Of a DNA stretch of 64,000 nucleotides, positions 58,480 to 64,000 are shown one piece after another. Made by a program: the position numbers and the translations under genes. Every line of letters starts with the position of its first letter. Position 1 is the first letter of the stretch. Under the pieces are notes generated by a model. It had not been told where the DNA came from and did no database searches. It worked only from the letters and a program-made list of their open reading frames with translations. The DNA lies in NCBI GenBank assembly GCA_027924645.1, contig BSBN01000763.1, positions 3,472,001 to 3,536,000 of the forward strand. Reading direction: 5' to 3'. Source of the DNA: Cunninghamia lanceolata. Lineage: Eukaryota; Streptophyta; Pinopsida; Cupressales; Cupressaceae.

Positions 58480-59948
58480 TTGATTGCAGAAAGGTGATGA
58501 ATGTATTCCTATTCAGCATAAGTGTCCACATTGGCAATTACCTCTGTCATATCATATTCTATATACATTATCTTTTCCAACTACTTATGAGCATTTTGTA
58601 AAACTATATCCTTCTTATTAATCTCTTGTAATACAATAGTTAGAAGCACAACAAGCTCTTCCTTCCAATCATCATACTCTCGGGGATTCCTAGTGTCATC
58701 ATGAAGTGTCGGAGTCAAGTCAAAGCATTCAAGTTCTTCTTTAAGCCTGTCATGATATCTATTATGTGATTCTACTAACTTGTTATATGTCTACAATATT
58801 TGTCCTTTCAAGGCTTCCTTACCTAGGAGATCCTCTTTCTTTTCAACCATTCTCCCCAGTTATGATTCACTTTTCTTCTTGGGTCATTTTCCTTTGGTCT
58901 CAAAAATCTTTGTATTTCTAGGGATCAGTTATGATCATACGGATATCCCAGTAACTTCATCAATGGTTTTACAAAAAAATCTTCAAAATAAAGATAATGA
59001 GACCTGCCAAATAGGGTATCCCACAATGAGGTCCACATTTGTACAGGTTTGAAATCTCCATTTTCAAATGTATCTCTTATCCTTAATTCTTCACTCTAGA
59101 TTCCTCTACCATGTCCTTCATACAAAAGCAAATGCATTAGCAGAGAATAGTGTTTGAATTTAATATATTCACTGTTATTTTTAATCTTTTCAAGCCCTTG
59201 ATTTAGGGCATTATCCAAATAACTAGAATAATCAAATGGTTTGCATCCTTGCTCTGTATGTCTGCATCTAAGACCATTGGGGAAATAGACATGAGAGGCG
59301 GAACCTCTACCCCTAAAACCTGACCAGCTAAATAATAAGTGTATCAAAAATATTCCTCAAACAAATCCTCATCAAAAGGAGGGTTTTCACTGTCAGAAAA
59401 TCTCTTATGTTGGCCCTCTTCATCTCTAGGCCTATGCATGGCTAATTTCATCATTTGTAGTTGGTATCCATGTGACAGTACTCTGTCAAGAGGTCTCTGA
59501 CTATGAATTGCAAGTCCAGGGAACACACTAACTGAAACACATTAGAAATGAAATCCTTAGAAATAACAAGCAGATCAGCCCCACTGTGTGTTTGAATAGT
59601 TCTCTTCTTGGGGTTGTATTTGCTGGCAAGGGCTCTAAGTAGTTCTACATTAATGAACACATTAGGCACCATGACTCTCCCCAAGTTCAATCTCCATAGG
59701 TTGCAGACTGGAGAAAACCTAAATTGTTTTATGTAATGGTACATGAAGAGCTCAGACCCACGTTGCGGTCTCCAAATATCTCCTAGACCTTTATGTTTGT
59801 CTAATAATTGATCCATTGAGGGATTCGTTGGAGCACTCCTTTTGGGTCTCAGCCCTGACCTGGGGTACTGATCTATCAGGTCTTGATTTAGGGGTCTCTT
59901 TCTAGTTTTTAGTTTTTTAGCTTTGGACCTTTCTGTACGTTCCTCCAT
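58480..59948 (-). pseudogene. Decayed ORF of about 490 codons inside insertion D, function unknown
   Basis: From the minus-strand ATG at 59948: MEERTERSKAKKLKTRKRP, IWRPQRGSELFMYHYIKQF, VMVPNVFINVELLRALASKY, DLLVISKDFISNVFQL. After a frameshift near 59460 it continues LQMMKLAMHRPRDEEG and PPFDEDLFEEYF. Further on come LRIRDTFENGDFKPVQMWTS, YFEDFFVKPLMKLLGYPYDH, LEIQRFLRPKENDPRRKV and NHNWGEWLKRKRIS. A charged, helix-prone tail follows: NKLVESHNRYHDRLKEELE, LVVLLTIVLQEINKKDIVL, EVIANVDTYAE. Across several frames the text reads as one protein with a basic N-terminus and coiled-coil-like C-terminus. It has no zinc knuckle, protease or RT motif. I do not recognise the family; an accessory protein of a plant LTR element or a captured host gene are both possible. 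Confidence 0.45.
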
Positions 59949-60239
59949 TGTTAGAATTCTTAAGCCTTTGTAAAAAATATAGGTTCTCAGCTGGTATTGA
60001 TGTACTTACTTGAGTCTCATCTCTATCAGTTTTTCTACTACGTAAAAACTCTAATCCTTTTCTGCTTCTGCCCTTAGCGAATATCTTTCAGATTTTGCAA
60101 CAACTGGTTAATCAATTTGTGGTGTACCTTACTTCACTTTTGGTTCATAAATACACCACCTGTTTCAATCTTGTCATTAAAGGTGAACATTTATTTTAAA
60201 TATCCTGATGATGCCTTGAGATATCACATTAATTGATAA

Positions 60240-60615
60240 TAATCATTATCTCCATATCGGCGAGACCGTGGTTCTTCTTCCACCGATGAATAACTTTCCT
60301 TAGGTCTATCAGCGGGACACTAGATATCATCATCCCGATGCACCTTAATTCCATCGATATATGTTATGCATTTGATAATCCATGGTTATATCGGGCCATT
60401 AGCCGAATACAAACATTTATCCCACTGATGCCCATGTGTTTCAATGATGCGCTTGCTCTTGTCAACTCTATCGGTCCATCAGGGAGGATGATTTATGAGT
60501 TAGCACGATAGGGTATTGTTAGACTGATATTATGTTGTGAGCTCTTTTCATCAGGCTATCGGCAGGGCTATGATGGGGATTCCACCGATGAGGCATTGTT
60601 AGGTCGATGATGCTA
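60240..60615. repeat. Cluster of CCGATG / ATCGG words in insertion D
   Basis: Within about 375 bp, words such as tatcggc, caccgatga, cccgatg, catcgat, tatcggg, cactgatg, tatcggt, tatcggc, caccgatga and gtcgatga appear in both orientations, roughly every 35 bp. They form no regular period. The stretch is richer in CG dinucleotides than its surroundings and lies near the insertion end, upstream of the ORF. Confidence 0.6.
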
Positions 60616-60783
60616 ATTTAGGAATGGAATCTTAGATTCATGTAGGTTACAATATGGATCTTGTCACACAAATTTTGACAATTTGTATTGATCATAAAAT
60701 CAAAGTGTGGTAAATTTCTATGGTATGTGGAGGATAAGTGGGTAGTGGCTAGTGAAAAATGTGAGTTTTTTCCAGTCCTAACA

Positions 60784-61525
60784 AAGTACTCCTATGATAA
60801 CCAGATGCAAGTTGAGTAAAGATGATGATTCCCCTAAGGTAGATCAAAAAAGGTATAGATCAATTATTGGAGGACTGCTTTATCTGACTCATACTAGACG
60901 TGATATTATGAATTTAGTTGGCCTTGTTGCTAGATTTCAAGCTGATCCTAGAGAATCTCATGTTGTAGTAGTCAGAAGAATCTTTAGATATATGAAGGGA
61001 ACATCTGATTATGGCTTATGGTATCCTAAAGGTGATGATTTCACTCTTCATGCATATACAAATGTTGATTGGGTATGAGATGTGGATGATAGAAAGAGTA
61101 CTAGTGGAGGTGTATTTTTCTTGGGAAAGAGATTGGTTTCTTCGTTGAGTAAAAAGTAGGATGCAATATCTCTATCTACTGCAGAGGCACAGTACATAGA
61201 AGTAACAAGTAATTGTACTCAAGTTTTGTGGATGAAGCAAATGTTGAAAGATATCAAAGTTGTGTTTGAAGAACCTGTTACAATCTTTTGTGATAATTCA
61301 AGTGCAATAAACATTTCAAAGAATCTGATGTTGCATTCAAAGACAAAGCACATATCCATCAAGTTTCACTTTTTGAGAGAGAAGGTAAATGAGAATGAAG
61401 TTAGATTGGAGTTTGTTTCATCAAAAGATCAGATTGTAGATATCTTCACTAAGCCTCTATCTAAGGATAATTTTGAGTATCTCAGAGTGATACTAGGGGT
61501 TATTAACCCTCCTGTTCAGAACTAA
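60784..61525 (+). pseudogene. Element C: reverse transcriptase end and RNase H
   Basis: It continues after D: TPMITRCKLSKDDDSPKVDQ, IIGGLLYLTHTRRDIMNLVG, RIFRYMKGTSDYGLWYPKGD, stop, DVDDRKSTSGGVFFLGK, stop, DAISLSTAEAQYIEVTSN, VLWMKQMLKDIKVVFEEPV, FCDNSSAINISKN, KTKHISIKFHFLREKV and DIFTKPLSKDNFEYLR, with a stop after PPVQN. This is the RNase H domain of the polyprotein, with its acidic residues in STAEAQY and CDN kept. Confidence 0.9.
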
Positions 61526-61669
61526 GGTGCACTAATGTGTATCAATTCAGTGGAATTCACTGTCATATCTTGTGATCCAGATTGGTGTTTAGGGGATGCT
61601 ACTCAGGGGGAGTAGTCAGTATGATTCTAGATTAAGAAACAAAAAGAGGAAGAGATGATTGCAAATATG

Positions 61670-61861
61670 TGCCCTTTGCCATTGATGTCAAAGGGGGAGA
61701 GAAGTTATGTGAAAAACTTGGAAGTAAGCAGTGATGGTGAAAGGGGGAGTAGTAAAGAAAATTGTTGCAGGTGTGATAAGAGAAAGGGGGAGAAGTTCTT
61801 GTCTTGATGGTTGAAACAATTTTTCACATCATATGTTGCCATCAATGACAAAGGGGGAGAT
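61670..61861 (+). other. Reiterated polypurine tracts before the 3' LTR of element C
   Basis: The tract aaagggggaga or a close form occurs at about 61699, 61740, 61783 and 61850. The last ends at the 3' LTR start and is the expected plus-strand primer. The first sits in attgatgtcaaagggggaga, the same phrase as in element A. Confidence 0.8.
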
Positions 61862-62259
61862 TGTTGCAAATATGTGCCTAATCGGTGTTGTCATTGATGT
61901 CAACATATCCTTGTTGTCATTAGTGTCAACTGTATCTCATTCTAGAAGACTTGTATGTTGAGGATATTGAGAGAATTAGCTTCTCTAGAAGAAACAAGTG
62001 AGTTACATATCTCTCTATAAGAGAGAGTGAAGACAATACAGTTTAGTGAAGTAGATTGCTCTACATTTCCAGTGAGATGAAGATCAGAGTTTGCGGACCA
62101 AAGGGTGTTGTAAAGGATTGTCTAAAGTTGTTCTAGTTAAGATTTGAGGGATCCACATGAAGAATTTGTGAAGTTATGGCCATCTAAGTAGAACCAAGTT
62201 TTGCAGTTGTTCAGAGGTGACAGAGTGACAGAAAATTGGTCCGAAGTGATCTGCAATGG
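61862..62259 (+). repeat. 3' LTR of copia element C, truncated
   Basis: It matches the first 390 or so bases of the 5' LTR. It stops after gatctgcaatgg, where the 5' LTR goes on with aatattatgat and this copy with unrelated ggtaagtgcac. A later insertion or deletion removed the rest. Confidence 0.85.
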
Positions 62260-63070
62260 GGTAAGTGCACAAAGATAAGGGACCAAAATGGGGTCTTAAG
62301 TTGCCACTTTTTTTTTTAAATTAGGAAACATTGATGTTGGATGAGAAATTAAAGATAGCTACACTCAAAATTTGAAGATGGAACAAAAACAAGAGTTGTA
62401 GTGCTCTGAATCTAGTTTCTAAACTACTATTTTTTTCTAAAAATGGTTGAGATTAAGGGGTTCAAAAAGGAGGAGCACACAAATTGGTCATGTTTTTCTC
62501 AAAAAAACATAACATAGCGTCTAGTGTGCTTCCCCTAAAATGTTAAAATTTTTTTAGTATTTCAATAATCGCTCTAGGGAGAAATTAGGTAACACCATGT
62601 AGTTTATCCCTAATTTTTCTGATAATTTTTTAATGAATAATTTATTTTTTAGAAAGTTTTAAAGTGGACACACCCTGAAAAATAGAAATTTGAGTGTGCT
62701 CCCCCCTAAAATGTTTGAAAACTAATAAATTTTTTTTTTTTTGAATTCGTGTAGAATGGAGTCTAGTTTCTAAAAATATAACTTATTTCAATTTTTAATG
62801 AACAGTTAAAAAAAAAGTCAAAAATACTAGACACTGGTTTTTGACAAAAATTGGACACACTTACAAAAGAAAATCAAGATGAAACACTAAACATACTCAA
62901 AATGTGAAAAAAATTATATGGTTAGATAGCTAATAGAGAGCTTAATATTATGGTGGTATTTTTTTGAGTTTTCATTGAAAAAAGTGCCATCCTGATGGGG
63001 AGCATGCTCCAGATTATCTCCAAATTTTGCTAAAAACTAATAAAATCACATCAAACAAAGCTGAGCATAA
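62260..63070. other. AT-rich DNA, unclassified repeat
   Basis: No gene is recognised. The phrase gtgtgctccccctaaaatgt (with small variations) occurs at about 62526 and 62694, and tctagtttctaaa at 62410 and 62762, so the stretch is internally repetitive. It begins where the element C LTR is cut and may be an insertion whose ends I cannot define. Confidence 0.45.
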
Positions 63071-63263
63071 CTGGCAATACACCTGCCAATTGCATTTGCT
63101 TGAAAGTTTCTAAAGCCTTTTCAACAAATCCATTTGTCACATATCTTGCAATCATTGCATTCCATTATAGAACATCTCTTTGAGGTGTTACGTCATACAA
63201 TTGACATGCCTTATCTATACTTCCACACTTTGCATACATGTCTACAAGGGCAGCTGCAATTCC
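63071..63263 (-). pseudogene. PPR protein fragment (PLS type)
   Basis: On the minus strand: GIAAALVDMYAKCGSIDKAC, QLYDVTPQRDVL, a TAA, WNAMIARYVTNGFVEKALET and FKQMQLAGVLP. These are about two consecutive pentatricopeptide repeats of a PLS-type protein, which would bind organellar RNA. The TAA lies where the family has S or A before WNAM. The fragment ends upstream in the pyrimidine minisatellite and downstream in AT-rich DNA. A dead fragment. Confidence 0.85.
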
Positions 63264-63276
63264 TATCATCTCTCTC

Positions 63277-63725
63277 ACTCTATTTCTCTCCCCTCTCTAT
63301 ATCCTACCCTTTCTCTGAGTCTGTGCTTCCTTCCCCTCTCTACCTCCCACCTTCTGTCTCACTCTCTTCTTCCCTCCCCTATCTACCTTCTACCCTCTCT
63401 CTAACTCTCTACTTCCCTCCCCTATCTACCTCCTACCATCTTTCCAAGTCTTTGCTTCACTCGCCTCTCTACCTCCTACCTTCTCTCTCACTCTCTTCTT
63501 CCCCCTCCCTCTCTACCTCTTACCCTCTCACTTTCTACTTCCCTCCCCTCTCTGCCTCCTACCCTCTCTCTTAGTCTCTGCTTCCCTCCCCTGTCTACCT
63601 CCTACCCTCTCTCTCTTCTTCCTTCCCCTAGCTACCTCCTATGGTCCTCTCCCACTCTCTACTTCCCTCATGTCTCTACCTCCTATCCTCTCTCTCACTC
63701 TCTACTTCCCTCCCCTCTCTACCTC
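63277..63725. repeat. Pyrimidine minisatellite, 42-bp period
   Basis: Units of the form ccctctctacctcctaccc followed by tctctcactctctacttccct repeat about ten times. Phases at about 63336, 63378, 63420 and 63462 show a 42-bp period. As 42 is divisible by three, all plus-strand frames tend to stay open, which explains the 146-codon Ser/Leu/Pro frame; that is not a gene. Confidence 0.9.
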
Positions 63726-63845
63726 TCCTCCTCATTCTTCCCATCCAATGAAATTTCATAAATTATCTTGTTTCCATTTCATCATCCCAATTTATATCCT
63801 CATCCATAGTTACATGTCCTATTTTTCTTGTTTCCATGTTCTTTG

Positions 63846-64000
63846 TCGACAAGGGAGAGCGAGAGGGAGGAAAAGGGAGAGATGATGGAGATGGAGGGGA
63901 GAGAAAGGGGAGACATACTTGGTGATAGGGAGAGAGGGAGAGAGATAGAGTGTCCTAGTTTTCTTGTTTTGGAGAGAGAGAGAGAGGGTGGGTCGGGTTA
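63846..64000. repeat. Purine-rich (GA) tract at the right edge
   Basis: gagagggaggaaaagggaga-type sequence and (ga)n runs follow about 120 bp after the pyrimidine minisatellite. The two are of opposite strand bias, so the region could fold back or form triplex DNA. It continues to the window edge. Confidence 0.8.

Larger units (their letters stand above)
57265..60783 (-). mobile_element. Insertion D: solo-LTR-like TG...CA element carrying an ORF
   Basis: The RT of element C is interrupted between LKPVS and TPM. The insert starts TGTTAGG and ends CCTAACA. It is flanked by GAGTA (57260-57264) and AAGTA (60784-60788), a 5-bp TSD with one change. TG...CA ends and 5-bp TSDs are typical of LTR elements. 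I see no repeated LTR pair, PBS or pol motif inside the 3,519 bp, so a solo LTR left by recombination is the simplest reading. However, it contains a long decayed frame on the minus strand (58480-59948) and a motif-rich stretch (60240-60615). A non-autonomous element with very short ends cannot be excluded. Confidence 0.7.
52372..62259 (+). mobile_element. Ty1-copia element C, interrupted by D, 3' LTR truncated
   Basis: The 5' LTR (52372-53812), PBS, gag, protease, integrase, RT and RNase H, PPT and 3' LTR start (61862) are all present in copia order on the plus strand. The RT is split by insertion D (57265-60783). The 3' LTR stops after about 398 bp at 62259, where the sequence changes to unrelated DNA, so no TSD can be tested. 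Many stops make it inactive. Confidence 0.9.

Noticed and set aside
63134..63574. 146-codon Ser/Leu/Pro-rich plus-strand frame
   Set aside because: It is a product of a 42-bp minisatellite whose period is a multiple of three. Its start overlaps the PPR fragment on the other strand.
1..64000. CRISPR arrays, rRNA or tRNA genes, bacterial-type operons
   Set aside because: None seen. The direct repeats present are LTRs, MITEs and minisatellites, and the sequence is plant nuclear DNA.

Overview
The window looks like repeat-dominated nuclear DNA of a large-genome land plant, most likely a gymnosperm (inference). The sequence is AT-rich. Every recognisable host coding block belongs to a plant family: PLS-type PPR, GH9 endoglucanase with a C-terminal CBM49, OEP61-like TPR protein, serine carboxypeptidase-like and a plant bHLH. 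Most of the DNA is nested LTR retrotransposons whose PBS matches initiator tRNA-Met. I find no intact host gene, no tRNA or rRNA gene and no CRISPR array. All recognisable host coding blocks are fragments or pseudogenes.

Layout. 1-4470: degraded intergenic DNA with one copy of a segmental duplication (about 1340-2600), a MITE inserted in it, and a hairpin. 4471-17542: one 13.1-kb LTR element with near-TSD flanks, 5.84-kb LTRs and only 1.39 kb of non-coding interior (PBS 10316, PPT 11691). This is a LARD-like non-autonomous element, and both LTRs carry an antisense PPR fragment and a second, unrecognised 121-codon frame. 17543-20284: intergenic DNA with small tandem repeats. 20285-26850: the second copy of the segmental duplication, split by a 4.5-kb block (20820-25293) that carries exon fragments of at least three unrelated genes, all on the minus strand. 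The right part of this copy holds a decayed bHLH gene.

26850-29767: intergenic DNA with two more MITEs. 29768-50235: a plus-strand Ty1-copia element (B), truncated after its protease. Its 5' LTR was split by a 17.3-kb minus-strand copia element (A, 30386-47690, TSD GGATG). A was itself split by an 8.1-kb minus-strand Ty3/gypsy chromovirus (E, 35564-43628, TSD ATTTG). A also carries a 1.6-kb tandem duplication of its reverse transcriptase/RNase H region. 52372-62259: a third copia element (C, plus strand) whose RT is split by a 3.5-kb TG...CA insertion (D, 57265-60783). D resembles a solo LTR yet holds a decayed frame of roughly 490 codons of unknown function. 62260-64000: AT-rich DNA, a PPR pseudogene fragment, a 42-bp pyrimidine minisatellite and a purine-rich tract.

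Nothing here works as a pathway. The interest lies in how the repeats are built: LTRs and a composite block that carry pieces of host genes, a three-level nest, reiterated polypurine tracts before 3' LTRs, and an LTR-like insertion with its own unrecognised protein frame. Boundaries given to the base come from direct comparison of repeat copies, PBS, PPT and TSDs. Protein identities come from motif recognition by eye, without any database search.
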